Shown here in pieces: positions 27,311 through 35,753 of a stretch of 64,000 nucleotides of DNA; position 1 is the first letter of the stretch; each line of letters begins with the position of its first letter. The stretch comes from Gordonia mangrovi. GTDB lineage: Bacteria > Actinomycetota > Actinomycetes > Mycobacteriales > Mycobacteriaceae. The position numbers and the translations under genes are program-made. The stretch lies in contig NZ_CP102850.1 in assembly GCF_024734075.1 (NCBI RefSeq), positions 1,488,001 through 1,552,000 of the forward strand. The letters run 5' to 3'. Under the pieces are notes generated by a model. It searched no databases. It was given only the letters and a program-made list of their open reading frames with translations, and had not been told where the DNA came from.

Positions 27311-28075
27311 CTACAACTGCGCCCGGTTACTCGCCATGACATTGCGCCGATTGGACTCCAACGCGTCCCAGTCCGGTGTGGTCGCGGTGGCCATCTCACC
27401 CTCGACCGCCAGAGCCGGCCCGGTGGTCGCATCCCAGCCGGCGTCGTAGATCTGCTTGACCGAGCGCAGCATCTGACCGTCGGTGTCGGCGATCCGCCGC
27501 GCCACCTCCAGCGCACGACCGACGAGGTCATCGTGCGCGACGACCTCGGTGACCAGCCCGATGCGCAGCGCAAGATCGGCATCCACGACGTCGCCGGTGA
27601 ACGACATGCGCCGCGCCCAACCCGGACCGACACGATCGGGCAGCCGCACCGTCATCCCGCCACCGGGCAGCACGCCCACCCGGGCGTGGGTGTCGGCGAA
27701 GTTCGCTCGGTCACTGGCGATGAGGAAGTCACATCCGAGCGCGATCTCGAATCCACCGGTGAAGGCCGCCCCGTTCACGGCGCCGATCACGGGGGTGGCG
27801 AGCTCACCGACGAGGCGGATGCAGTTCGACTCGCGGATGGCCTCCAGGTACGCCGGTCCGTCGGCAGCCAGGCTCTTGAGATCGAGGCCGGCGCAGAATG
27901 CCGGGTCGGCGCCGGTCAGCACGATGACCCGCACGGCGTTGTCCGCGTCGAGTCGGCGCAGCGCAGAACTCAGGCCGTGCGCCAGATCCGGGCTCAGCGC
28001 GTTGCGTGCCTGCGGCCGGTTGAGAGTCACGAGTGCGACGCCGTCGCGTACATCCACCAGAAGCGTTTCGGTCAC
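27311..28075 (-). CDS. Enoyl-CoA hydratase/isomerase family protein
   Basis: Crotonase-fold enzyme of 254 residues acting on acyl-CoA thioesters. Visible: ALVTLNRPQARNALSPDLAHGL, FCAGLDLKSLAADGPAY forming the CoA/oxyanion loop, PVIGAVNGAAFTGGFEIALGCDFLIASDRANFADTHARVGVLPGGG with the second oxyanion-hole glycine, and the C-terminal VARRIADTDGQMLRSVKQ. The Glu pair of true hydratases is not clearly retained (ThrGlyGlyPheGlu region and LPGGG), so isomerase or other crotonase chemistry is possible. Start GTG 28075 gives VTETLLVDVRDGVALV; an ATG further upstream adds non-family sequence. Convergent with the acyl-ACP-reductase-like gene, 24 bases apart. Confidence 0.9.
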   Translation of the reverse strand: MTETLLVDVRDGVALVTLNRPQARNALSPDLAHGLSSALRRLDADNAVRVIVLTGADPAFCAGLDLKSLAADGPAYLEAIRESNCIRLVGELATPVIGAVNGAAFTGGFEIALGCDFLIASDRANFADTHARVGVLPGGGMTVRLPDRVGPGWARRMSFTGDVVDADLALRIGLVTEVVAHDDLVGRALEVARRIADTDGQMLRSVKQIYDAGWDATTGPALAVEGEMATATTPDWDALESNRRNVMASNRAQL

Positions 28076-28162
28076 CGCAGTGACACTACGCGCGCAACCA
28101 CGGCCGATACCTGCGATTGGTCTCGACGATCCCCTCGCCATCGATCGCTCGATCGTCCACGA

Positions 28163-28687
28163 TCACTGCCCCGACCGTGGGTCACTCCGACCCTCCCACA
28201 TGATCGGGTCTTCCTGCGGCAAGGGCAGATCCAGGCCGAGCTCGGCCATGTGCGGGAGGATGCGGTCGATCACCGAGTTGAGGTGCGCCAGATCGTCGGC
28301 GTCCAGCGCGTCGAAGATCAGTCGGTGCGCCTCGTCGCCATGCTTCGGCGCCGCCGCCTGCACGAGATCCATGCCGGCATCGGTGAGCATCACCGACACC
28401 GCGCGGCGGTCATTGCCGGTGGGCGACTTGATCCGGCGGACCCACCCGCGGCGCTCCATCGCGGTCACGGAGTGCGACAACCGACTCTGCTCGCTCTGCG
28501 CGAGCACCACCAGGCGCCGCATGCCGATGGTCCGATCGGGCGCCTCGGACAGCCGGAACAGGATGATGTACTGCGAGTGAGTCAGTCCGCTGTCGCGGCG
28601 GAGTTGGACGTCGAGCGCGTCGTCGAGGAGCGTCGACAGCGTCAGGAACCCCCGAAACGCCCGCTGTTCGTCCGGTGTGAGCGCCAT
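28163..28687 (-). CDS. MarR-family transcriptional regulator
   Basis: A 174-residue winged-helix regulator with RRDSGLTHSQYIILFRLSEAPDRTIGMRRLVVLAQSEQSRLSHSVTAMERRGWVRR and the wing SPTGNDRRAVSVMLTDAG, characteristic of MarR. Start ATG 28687 (MALTPDEQRAFRG); an earlier in-frame ATG at 28747 lies in the operator region. It is divergent from the dioxygenase gene at 28790 and separated from it by about 100 bases that contain two dyads. The usual arrangement is repression of both genes, relieved by a phenolic or other small ligand. Confidence 0.9.
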   Translation of the reverse strand: MALTPDEQRAFRGFLTLSTLLDDALDVQLRRDSGLTHSQYIILFRLSEAPDRTIGMRRLVVLAQSEQSRLSHSVTAMERRGWVRRIKSPTGNDRRAVSVMLTDAGMDLVQAAAPKHGDEAHRLIFDALDADDLAHLNSVIDRILPHMAELGLDLPLPQEDPIMWEGRSDPRSGQ

Positions 28688-28700
28688 GGTGACAGCGTAA

Positions 28701-28758
28701 CAACTTGTTGAACTTTCATGTAGATCGTCGTACACTCGCCAGTACATGAAACTTCATG
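28701..28758. promoter_or_regulatory. Divergent MarR/dioxygenase control region with two dyads
   Basis: CATGAAACTTCATG at 28745-28758 is a perfect palindrome with 6-base arms around AC. CAACTTGTTG at 28701-28710 is a second, 10-base palindrome next to a further TTCATG. AT-rich dyads of this kind between a marR gene and its divergent target are typical MarR operators. Each dyad is placed to cover one of the two promoters. Confidence 0.6.
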
Positions 28759-28789
28759 CACCCTGTTCGACATCCGCGAAGGACCGACG

Positions 28790-29584
28790 ATGACCACTCC
28801 CGCACCCTCGACGATGCCGATGGCGTTCCTCGGGCACGGCAGCCCGATGAACGCCATCGAGCACAACCGCTTCACCCAGGCGTGGGCGGAGTTCGGTCGG
28901 TCTGTCCCGCGACCGCGGGCCATTCTCGTGATCAGCGCGCACTGGTACATCAATGCCACGGCGGTCACCGGGATGTCGCGGCCGCGTACCATCCACGACT
29001 TCTACGGGTTCCCCCGCGAGCTGTTCGAATTCGACTATCCGGCACCGGGGTTACCGGATCTGGCCGGTGAGGTCGCCGAGGTCGCGAAACCGACGTGGGT
29101 GGGCACCGACACCGACAGCTGGGGTATCGACCACGGCGCGTGGTCGGTGCTCGCCCACGCCTTTCCCGACGCCGACATCCCGATCGTGCAGTTGAGCATC
29201 AACGGCGAACGCGACCTCGACTATCACTTCGATCTCGGCGCACGCCTGGCACCGCTGCGGGAGTCCGGCGTGCTGATCCTGGGCAGCGGCAACATCGTGC
29301 ACAACCTGCGGGCCGTCGACTTCTCCCTGCCGGAGGCCGGCTACGACTGGGCCCAGCGCTTCGACGACGCCGCCCGCGAGGCCATGCTCGGCGCACCCGC
29401 CGACTACCCGGCGCTGGCCGGTCACGGCGACTACGCGGCGGCAGTGCCCACTCCCGATCACTTCCTGCCGTCGGTGTATCTCGCAGGCCTGGCGGCCGCC
29501 ACCACCGACGACTCGTCGTCGACGGTCCTCGTCGACGGCTGCTCCTACGGATCGCTGTCGATGACGTCCTACGTGGTGAACTGA
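28790..29584 (+). CDS. ygiD: Class III extradiol ring-cleavage dioxygenase family (4,5-DOPA dioxygenase, YgiD-like)
   Basis: A 264-residue member of the LigB/DODA family. It opens [24 protein letters not shown] with the first metal His in GHGSP. It has [15 protein letters not shown] with the second metal His, [27 protein letters not shown] with the DHG box, and [12 protein letters not shown] near the C-terminus. Known activity is oxidative cleavage of catechols such as DOPA, although the physiological role of bacterial YgiD is unsettled. Divergent from and probably repressed by the MarR regulator. No aromatic-degradation genes adjoin it, so a detoxification role against catechols or quinones is as likely as catabolism. 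Confidence 0.9.
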   Translation: MTTPAPSTMPMAFLGHGSPMNAIEHNRFTQAWAEFGRSVPRPRAILVISAHWYINATAVTGMSRPRTIHDFYGFPRELFEFDYPAPGLPDLAGEVAEVAKPTWVGTDTDSWGIDHGAWSVLAHAFPDADIPIVQLSINGERDLDYHFDLGARLAPLRESGVLILGSGNIVHNLRAVDFSLPEAGYDWAQRFDDAAREAMLGAPADYPALAGHGDYAAAVPTPDHFLPSVYLAGLAAATTDDSSSTVLVDGCSYGSLSMTSYVVN

Positions 29585-29592
29585 CACCGCCG

Positions 29593-31131
29593 CTACCGCA
29601 ACGGGTCTCCCCACTGCACCTCATCCCGGATGTTGCGCTTGAGGAGTTTGCCACCGGCGTTGCGCGGCAGCGCTTCTCCGGTCACCGATGCGAACTGCGG
29701 GATCTTGAAGTCGGCCAGGTTCTGCCGACAGTGCTGCAGCACCGCGGCGACGTCGAGGTCACCGGACTCCGCCACCAGGACCGCGCCGACCTTCTCCCCC
29801 ATCACCTCGTCGGGTACCGGCAGGACCGCGGCGTCCAGCACACCGGGCGCCGACAGCAGGACCGCCTCCACCTCGATGCTGGACACGTTCTCGCCGCCGC
29901 GGTTGATGATGTCCTTCATGCGGTCGACGATGTACACGCGACCCGCATCATCCACGCGGACGACGTCGCCGGTGTGCAGCCACCCATCGATGATGGTGTC
30001 GGCGTTTGCATCCGGTCGTTCCCAGTAGCCTGCGGTGACGTTGGCGCCGCGCACCACGAGTTCGCCGACGGTCGGGTCGTCGGCGATCGGCACGATGCCG
30101 ATGTCCACCGACGGCACCGCGTAGCCGACCGAGTCGGCATGGTCGACGGCGTCCGCGTCGGGCAGCACCGTGATGAGCGACGCCGATTCGGTCATCCCGT
30201 AGCCGTTCATCACCGTGGCCTCGCCGAACGCGGACTTGAGTTGCCGCACCATCGACGGCGCGATCGGCGCCCCGCCGTAGCCGACGACCCGCACCCCGGA
30301 CACATCCGCCTCGGCGAAGGCGGGATATCGAAGCAGCAGTGCATACACCGCCGGCACCGTGATCAGATATCCGATGCGCTCGGAGACCACGACCTCGGCC
30401 ATGGTGGCCACGTCGAGCTGCGGCATGATCACCGAGGTGCCGCCGACGTAGGCGGCCACCAACAACTGGGAGTTACAGCCGGTCACGTGGAACAGCGGCA
30501 CCGAGATCAGGGTGCGGTAGTCGGCGCCCAGGTCACGGGTGATACCCGAACACCGGATCATGTTCTCGGCGTTGGTGACGAACCCCGCGTGCGTGGTGGG
30601 CACACCCTTCGGTCGTCCGGTGGTGCCCGAGGTGTAGAACAACGCCGCGACATCGTCCGCGCCGGCGCCCTCGACGACATGGGGCTCGCCGTCGGGCAGC
30701 GCTGTGCCCGGCGCCAGGTCGATGGCGGCCCCGGAGTTCTCGAGAACGAAGGCCACCTCGGGTTCGGTCATCCGCGTGTTCACCGCGACCACCACACCAC
30801 CGGCCAACAGCGTGCCCCAGAACGCCACCGCCCAGTCGGCGCCTGCCGCGTACCGCAGTGCGACGCGATCGCCATTCGCCACCTTCTGCGCACGCAAGCC
30901 GCCGGCCACCCGACGCGCCGCATCCCACAGCTCGGCATATGTCAGGCGTCGACCACCGAGTTCCACCACAGCTTCGTCCTGCGGTGCGGTTGCCGCACGA
31001 TCCCGCAGGACGTCGATCAGCGTCGCCGGCACATCCGCGTACCGGGGCACCCCGCCGGCGTCGCGGACGACGCCGTCCCGACCGAACGGGTTCTGGTCAC
31101 GACGGATCGCGATGACAGCACTGTCACTCAT
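29593..31131 (-). CDS. Acyl-CoA synthetase (ANL superfamily, FadD-like)
   Basis: ATP-dependent CoA ligase of 512 residues. The P-loop-like motif is LFYTSGTTGRPKGVPTTH, the A5 motif NGYGMTESAS, A7 GWLHTGDVVRVDDAGRVYIVDRMKDIINRGGENVS, and the catalytic Lys of A10 sits in PRNAGGKLLKR. The N-terminal ADVPATLIDVLRDRAATAPQDEAVV is typical of medium/long-chain or aryl acid ligases. No membrane segment. Convergent with ygiD (8 bases) and 63 bases upstream of the Ddn-like gene on the same strand. Substrate chain length or aromaticity cannot be fixed from the motifs alone. Confidence 0.9.
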   Translation of the reverse strand: MSDSAVIAIRRDQNPFGRDGVVRDAGGVPRYADVPATLIDVLRDRAATAPQDEAVVELGGRRLTYAELWDAARRVAGGLRAQKVANGDRVALRYAAGADWAVAFWGTLLAGGVVVAVNTRMTEPEVAFVLENSGAAIDLAPGTALPDGEPHVVEGAGADDVAALFYTSGTTGRPKGVPTTHAGFVTNAENMIRCSGITRDLGADYRTLISVPLFHVTGCNSQLLVAAYVGGTSVIMPQLDVATMAEVVVSERIGYLITVPAVYALLLRYPAFAEADVSGVRVVGYGGAPIAPSMVRQLKSAFGEATVMNGYGMTESASLITVLPDADAVDHADSVGYAVPSVDIGIVPIADDPTVGELVVRGANVTAGYWERPDANADTIIDGWLHTGDVVRVDDAGRVYIVDRMKDIINRGGENVSSIEVEAVLLSAPGVLDAAVLPVPDEVMGEKVGAVLVAESGDLDVAAVLQHCRQNLADFKIPQFASVTGEALPRNAGGKLLKRNIRDEVQWGDPLR

Positions 31132-31194
31132 CCTTCGGTTGTACTCGGCGACCGCGACGGACGAACCGGTTTCGGCGCATCGACCCGCGCGGTC

Positions 31195-31623
31195 TCAGGA
31201 CCGCCGCAAGGCCAGCACCGGGATCGTGCGGATACCCGCGGTCTTCGACTCGTACTCCGCGAAGCCGGGATACCGCGTGGCCTGTTCGGCAAAGATGCGG
31301 TCCCGATCATCCCCGGAGACCTCGCGGACGTCGACATCGAACGTCTCCGTACCCACCTCGACCTGCGCAACCCCGGACGCCGTCAGGTTGTGATACCACG
31401 CGGGATGGGAGGGCGCGCCGGCCTTGGACGCGAAGATGTACATCACCGCCGCGTCGTCCTCATCGGACAGGTACATCAGCGGTGTGACGTTCTGCTTGCC
31501 GCTCTTCCGGCCGGTGTGATGGAGCAGAACCATCGGCGCGCCCTCGAATGGGCCACCCACCTTGCCGTCGTTGGCCCGAAACTCGTTGATGATCTGCGTG
31601 TTCCAGTCGTCGGTCTCGCTCAT
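31195..31623 (-). CDS. Deazaflavin (F420)-dependent nitroreductase family protein, Ddn-like
   Basis: A 142-residue split-barrel protein of the Ddn/AclJ group. It has NTQIINEFRANDGKVGGPFEGAPMVLLHHTGRKSGKQNVTPLMYL, the KSG(K) phosphate/F420-binding segment, PAWYHNLTASGVAQVEVG, and IFAEQATRYPGFAEYE near the C-terminus. Members use F420H2 to reduce quinones or nitroaromatics; Ddn activates pretomanid in M. tuberculosis. Presence of this family implies F420 biosynthesis and so an actinobacterium. Start ATG 31623 with GAAGGAAGC upstream; the longer open frame lies in the promoter region of the HD gene. Confidence 0.9.
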   Translation of the reverse strand: MSETDDWNTQIINEFRANDGKVGGPFEGAPMVLLHHTGRKSGKQNVTPLMYLSDEDDAAVMYIFASKAGAPSHPAWYHNLTASGVAQVEVGTETFDVDVREVSGDDRDRIFAEQATRYPGFAEYESKTAGIRTIPVLALRRS

Positions 31624-31783
31624 TGTCGCTTCCTTCGTCATAGTGCCGGCCCCGTGCAGCCATTGATACCCCGCGGAGCCGGATCGCACGTGGTGAACCG
31701 CGGACAACGGGCCATACACCAGCAGGACCCCGAGCTGCCCGCCATCCCGGGTGGTGACGTTCTGCACACAACTCGCGTTGAGA

Positions 31784-31799
31784 CTTACCCGTGAGTAAG
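31784..31799. promoter_or_regulatory. Interrupted palindrome CTTAC-N6-GTAAG
   Basis: CTTACCCGTGAGTAAG has 5-base arms around a 6-base centre, in the style of TetR-family operators. It lies 28 bases upstream of the HD-domain gene and could overlap its promoter. No TetR gene is in the window, so the regulator would act in trans. Confidence 0.4.
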
Positions 31800-31827
31800 A
31801 TAGGCATCGATAGTCGGGGAGTTGATC

Positions 31828-32427
31828 ATGAACACAGAGGCAGGCACGCACCCACTGGTGCTTTCCGCGGCGACTCTGTCGCGAACTTTATTGGCTCCGT
31901 TGCCATCACGAGTGCGCCATACCGAAGGCGTGGTATCGAGAGCAGCGGCTTTGACCGACACGGTGCCAGTCAGAGCCCGGCACACGCTACTCGCCGCGGC
32001 ATGGTTGCACGACGTCGGTTACGCCCCCCGACTGGCGTCCACCGGATTCCATCCGATCGATGGCGCTCGTCATCTCGCGTCGCTGGGATGGTCGCCGGAG
32101 ATCTGCGGATTGGTGGCACACCACTCCGGCGCACGGTTTGTCGCCGACTTGCAGGGCCTCGGCGACCAACTCGACGAGTTCGAGTTCGTCGAAGATGCCC
32201 TGACCGATGCGCTGACAGTCGCGGACCAGACCTCGGGACCTCAGGGGCAGCCTCTGACATTGGAGGATCGCATGCAGAACATGCTGTCTCGGCACGGTTC
32301 CGACTCTGTCAACGCCCGCGCGCATCCGCAGCGGGCCCGCTACTTCCGCAGCGCGTGGGCTCGGGTCGCCGCGCGCCGACTGGTCCTCTCTCCCGACATC
32401 GGCTCTCTCGTGCCCCTCGCGAGCTGA
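31828..32427 (+). CDS. HD-domain phosphohydrolase family protein
   Basis: A 199-residue protein with an HD metal-dependent hydrolase core. The first His is in HTEGVVSRAAAL, then AAAWLHDVGYAPRL carries the HD pair and FHPIDGARHLASLGWSPEICGLVAHHSGARF carries further metal ligands. The trailing Asp is in ALTVADQTSG. Start ATG 31828 has GGGGAG 6 bases upstream; the TTG two codons earlier is less likely. Typical substrates of such small HD proteins are nucleotides or signalling nucleotides, but none is indicated here. It is convergent with the P5C dehydrogenase gene, with a hairpin between the two. Confidence 0.85.
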   Translation: MNTEAGTHPLVLSAATLSRTLLAPLPSRVRHTEGVVSRAAALTDTVPVRARHTLLAAAWLHDVGYAPRLASTGFHPIDGARHLASLGWSPEICGLVAHHSGARFVADLQGLGDQLDEFEFVEDALTDALTVADQTSGPQGQPLTLEDRMQNMLSRHGSDSVNARAHPQRARYFRSAWARVAARRLVLSPDIGSLVPLAS

Positions 32428-32429
32428 CC

Positions 32430-32456
32430 CCCGCAAGCCCGTTCGGGTGTGGCGGG
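32430..32456. terminator. Hairpin between convergent HD gene and pruA
   Basis: CCCGC (32430-32434) pairs with GCGGG, and inside it CCCG pairs with CGGG around a TT loop (32438-32447). It sits 2 bases past the HD-gene stop and 19 bases from the pruA stop, so it could end transcription from both sides. There is no T-tract. Confidence 0.45.
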
Positions 32457-32474
32457 TTCATCCGCCCGGCGAAC

Positions 32475-34118
32475 TCACCCCATGTATGGGTAAGTCCAGT
32501 CGAGGTCGGGCGTCATGTTCTCCTTGATGAAGCGGCCGCTGACCCAACGCTGCAGCGCGAGAACCGAACCGGTCTTGTCATTGGTGCCCGACCCGCGACC
32601 ACCACCGAACGACTGCTGGCCCATGGTGGCACCGGTCGGCTTGTCGTTGACGTAGATCATGCCCGCGTTGTCGCGCAGCACGTCGAGCGCGGTGTTGATC
32701 GCGATCCGGTCCGAGCCGAAGATCGAGCAGGTCAACGCGTACTGACTGGTCGAGTCCAGCAGGCCCAGCGTGTGTTCCCAGTCGTCGTCTTCGTAGACGT
32801 ACACGCTGAGCAACGGCCCGAAAAACTCCTCGCTCATGACGAATGACCGCGGGTCGGTGGTCTCGACGATGGTCGGCTCGACGAACCAACCCTTCTCGGT
32901 CGACACGCTGCCGCCGACGAGGATCTCATGATCGCCGGACTGCTTGACGTGGTCGAACACCGCCGCCAGACGGTCGGCCGCCGCGAGGTCGATGACCGCA
33001 CCGACGAAGGTCTCGTGCCGGGTGACGTCGCCGACGACCAGTCCGGCGGTCGTCTCGATCAGCTGCTCACGGAGGTCCTGCCACAGGCTGCGCGGAAGAT
33101 AGGCGCGCGAGGCGGCCGAACACTTCTGGCCCTGGTACTCGAAGGCGCCGCGGATAAGCGCCACCAGCAGCGCCTGCGGGTCTGCGCTCGGGTGGGCGAT
33201 GACGGCGTTCTTGCCGCCGGTCTCCCCCACCAGGCGCGGGTAGCTGCGGAAGGTCTCCAGGTTGTTCGCGATGCCGCGCCAGATGGAGCGGAACACCGCG
33301 GTGGAACCGGTGAAGCTGATGCCTGCGAGGTGTTCGCTGGCCTGGGCGACCTCGGTGACCAGCTTGCCGTCACCGTGCACGAGGTTGATCACGCCCGCGG
33401 GCACGCCCGCCTCCACGAAGATCCGCATCACGACGTCGCTGGAGAGCGCCGACTTCTCCGACGGCTTCCACACGACGACGTTGCCCATCAACGCCGGGGT
33501 CGAGGGCAGGTTGCCCGCGATGGCGGTGAAGTTGAACGGAGTGAGCGCGAGGACGAAGCCCTCGAGCGGGCGATGGTCCATCACGTTCTGCACGCCGGTG
33601 ACCGAGAACGGCTGTGCGGTGTAGATCTGCTCGGCGAGTTTCACGTTGTAGCGGAAGAAGTCGACCAGCTCGTTGACGTCGATCTCGGCCTGATGGAAGG
33701 TCTTGGACTGACCCAGCATCGTGGTCGCCATCAGTTCGTCGCGGTACTTGCCGTTCACCAGCTCGGCGGCGCGCAGGAAGATCGCCACCCGGTCCAGCCA
33801 GTCCATCCGGGACCAGTCGTGGCGCGCGGCAAGAGCCGCATCGATCGCAGCATTGACGTCCTCGGCAGTGGCCACCGGTATGCGTCCGAGTTCGAGCCCA
33901 TGCTCGTGCGGCGCCACGACCGGGGCCGACTCACCGATGGGCCGGCGCACTCCGTTGATGACGTTGGGCAGGTCGCGCACATCCGCCGCCGTGACGGCGT
34001 CGATCTCGGCGAGCACGTTGCGCGCCTCGGGAGATCCGGGCGCATAGTCGCGAGCCTGCTCGTTGACGGGCTCGGGTACACGCGGGTTGCCCGCGATGCG
34101 GGCGTTGGCGATGGTCAT
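32475..34118 (-). CDS. pruA: 1-pyrroline-5-carboxylate dehydrogenase
   Basis: Second enzyme of proline catabolism: NAD-dependent oxidation of glutamate-gamma-semialdehyde/P5C to glutamate. The 547-residue length is normal for stand-alone P5CDH. It has NEQARDYAPGSPEARNVLAEI, the general base in LVGETGGKNAVIAHPSAD, the catalytic Cys in AFEYQGQKCSAASRAYLP, and the C-terminal GATMGQQSFGGGRGSGTNDKTGS. It lies beside a divergent GntR regulator and near proline dehydrogenase (35754-36665), which completes the pathway. Unlike in proteobacteria, the two activities are on separate polypeptides, as usual in actinobacteria. Confidence 0.96.
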   Translation of the reverse strand: MTIANARIAGNPRVPEPVNEQARDYAPGSPEARNVLAEIDAVTAADVRDLPNVINGVRRPIGESAPVVAPHEHGLELGRIPVATAEDVNAAIDAALAARHDWSRMDWLDRVAIFLRAAELVNGKYRDELMATTMLGQSKTFHQAEIDVNELVDFFRYNVKLAEQIYTAQPFSVTGVQNVMDHRPLEGFVLALTPFNFTAIAGNLPSTPALMGNVVVWKPSEKSALSSDVVMRIFVEAGVPAGVINLVHGDGKLVTEVAQASEHLAGISFTGSTAVFRSIWRGIANNLETFRSYPRLVGETGGKNAVIAHPSADPQALLVALIRGAFEYQGQKCSAASRAYLPRSLWQDLREQLIETTAGLVVGDVTRHETFVGAVIDLAAADRLAAVFDHVKQSGDHEILVGGSVSTEKGWFVEPTIVETTDPRSFVMSEEFFGPLLSVYVYEDDDWEHTLGLLDSTSQYALTCSIFGSDRIAINTALDVLRDNAGMIYVNDKPTGATMGQQSFGGGRGSGTNDKTGSVLALQRWVSGRFIKENMTPDLDWTYPYMG

Positions 34119-34195
34119 GATGGGGGCTCCTCACCTCACGACGGTCGAGTCGCGCCAACGGATCCGACCCACCCACAGCCTGAACGTTTACTGAA

Positions 34196-34213
34196 ATGTC
34201 AGCGCGATGTCAG
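34196..34213. promoter_or_regulatory. Tandem ATGTCAG repeats upstream of the GntR gene
   Basis: ATGTCAG occurs at 34196-34202 and again at 34207-34213, one helical turn apart. The repeats end 24 bases before the GntR ATG and lie in the divergent space shared with pruA. They could be the binding site of that regulator. Confidence 0.35.
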
Positions 34214-34237
34214 TCAGATGGTAGGTATGCTCGCCGC

Positions 34238-34906
34238 ATGAGTCAACCGTTGCAGAGCTCGGAGTCGCCGACACGGTCCCGACGGCTCGTCGACGTCGCC
34301 TACGAGCAATTGCGCGACGACCTGATCTCGTTGACGATCGAACCCGGGTCCCCGCTCAACGAGAAGGAGCTCGCCGAGCGCCTGGGCACCGGACTCACCC
34401 CCGTACGCGACGCCATCAAACGTCTCGCACTCGAACGTCTCGTTGTGACCTTCCCCCGACGAGGGACATTCGCGACCGACATCTCCGTGGGCGACGAGGC
34501 ATGGTTGACGGAGGTCCGGGTGGAACTCGAGGGCCTCGCGGCGGCGCAGGCGTCGATCCGCGCCACGCAGGAGGAACGCGACGCCCTGGTCCAGATCGTG
34601 CGAACCCACCCCGACGCCCATCATCGTTCGTCGGGTTACCTCGAGATCGACACGACCATCCATCGGATGATCTATGCGGCCGCCCACAATCCGTTCCTCG
34701 CCGACACCCTCAACCAATACGCCAACCTGTCGATGCGCATCTGGAATTTCGGTCTGCAACGCATGGTCGGGACGGCGACCGACAACTGCGATCAAGCCGA
34801 GGTGGTCGCAGCGATTGCACAGGGGGATGCCGACGCCGCCCGCGAGGCGGCGCGCGCGCATCTACGCGACTTCTCCGTCAGCGTGCGGCGCATGCTCAAC
34901 CAGTGA
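34238..34906 (+). CDS. GntR-family regulator (FCD type), divergent from pruA
   Basis: A 222-residue regulator. The winged helix is LVDVAYEQLRDDLISLTIEPGSPLNEKELAERLGTGLTPVRDAIKRLALERLVVTFPRRGTFATDI. An FCD helical domain follows, with its family residues around EIDTTIHRMIYAAAHNPFL and EVVAAIAQGDADAAREAARAHLRDF. Start ATG 34238 (MSQPLQSSESP); an ATG 14 codons upstream lies over the repeats. Divergence from pruA suggests control of P5C dehydrogenase. Its stop abuts the IclR stop (34907), so the two regulator genes converge without a gap. Confidence 0.9.
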   Translation: MSQPLQSSESPTRSRRLVDVAYEQLRDDLISLTIEPGSPLNEKELAERLGTGLTPVRDAIKRLALERLVVTFPRRGTFATDISVGDEAWLTEVRVELEGLAAAQASIRATQEERDALVQIVRTHPDAHHRSSGYLEIDTTIHRMIYAAAHNPFLADTLNQYANLSMRIWNFGLQRMVGTATDNCDQAEVVAAIAQGDADAAREAARAHLRDFSVSVRRMLNQ

Positions 34907-35686
34907 TCACATCGGTTTCGGGTATCCGTTGCGTTCGGAGATGGTCGCCGCGGCAGACTTCACCAGTCCGGCGATCTCGTGGGGGTCGGTGATCCGGAAC
35001 GTCGGTCCGGACACCGAGACCGCTGCCACCACGGAACCGTCGAGAGTCCGAATGGGTGCGGCAACCGCACTGAGTCCGAGCTCGTGTTCGTCGCGGGTGA
35101 ACGCCCAACCGCGGTCGCTGGTCAACGTGAGCTGTGCGTCCAGTTCGGCCCGGTCGGTGAGGGTGTAGTCGGTGAACCGCTCCAGCGGCCCGGCCAGCAC
35201 CTCGTCGCGCTCGTCGGTGGTCATGGACGCCAAAAACACCCGCCCGGCAGAGGTGGCGTGGATCGGCGACCGCTGGCCCACCCAGTTGACGGTGGTGATC
35301 GTCGACGATCCGATCACCTGGTCGATGCTGATCACCGCGTCGTCGTCGCGGATGACGATGTTCACCGTCTCACCCACTTCGGCGGCCAGGGTCTGACACA
35401 CTCCGCGGCTGATGACCGACAGGTCGTAGCGACGCGTCGCACCCGCCGCCAGCTGAACGATCCCATACCCGAGGTGATAGCGACCGCGGCTTTCCTCCTG
35501 CTCGACGATGCCGCGGGCCTCCAAGGTGGACAGCAGCCGAAAAGTCGTCGACTTGTGCAAGCCCACCTCACCGGACAGTTCGGTGACGGTGCTCGGCCCG
35601 CGCCGAGCCAGGACCTGGAGCACCGTGATCGCCCGGTCGACCGACTGGACTGACGAATCGGACCCCTGGCGTCCTATGGGCGGCAT
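34907..35686 (-). CDS. IclR-family transcriptional regulator
   Basis: A 259-residue IclR protein. The N-terminal winged helix is SVDRAITVLQVLARRGPSTVTELSGEVGLHKSTTFRLLSTLEARGIVEQ. The GAF-like effector domain contains GETVNIVIRDDDAVISIDQV, SPIHATSAGRVFLA, RGWAFTRDEHELGLSAVAAPI and VVAAVSVSGPTFRI. Last gene of the Rieske oxygenase-reductase-proline dehydrogenase-IclR series, 67 bases after proline dehydrogenase. It is probably the pathway-specific regulator. Two IclR-like dyads near the Rieske promoter (39262 and 39496) are candidate targets. Confidence 0.92.
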   Translation of the reverse strand: MPPIGRQGSDSSVQSVDRAITVLQVLARRGPSTVTELSGEVGLHKSTTFRLLSTLEARGIVEQEESRGRYHLGYGIVQLAAGATRRYDLSVISRGVCQTLAAEVGETVNIVIRDDDAVISIDQVIGSSTITTVNWVGQRSPIHATSAGRVFLASMTTDERDEVLAGPLERFTDYTLTDRAELDAQLTLTSDRGWAFTRDEHELGLSAVAAPIRTLDGSVVAAVSVSGPTFRITDPHEIAGLVKSAAATISERNGYPKPM

Positions 35687-35753
35687 GCAAGGACCATACC
35701 GAGGGCGTGGCGTCGGCCCATGTCGCGGGCGCGATCGACCCCTCGCGCCGCGT

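Noticed and set aside
29095..31794. 899-codon plus-strand open frame across the dioxygenase, acyl-CoA synthetase and Ddn-like genes
   Set aside because: It spans three real genes in other frames, is His/Arg-rich and matches no family.
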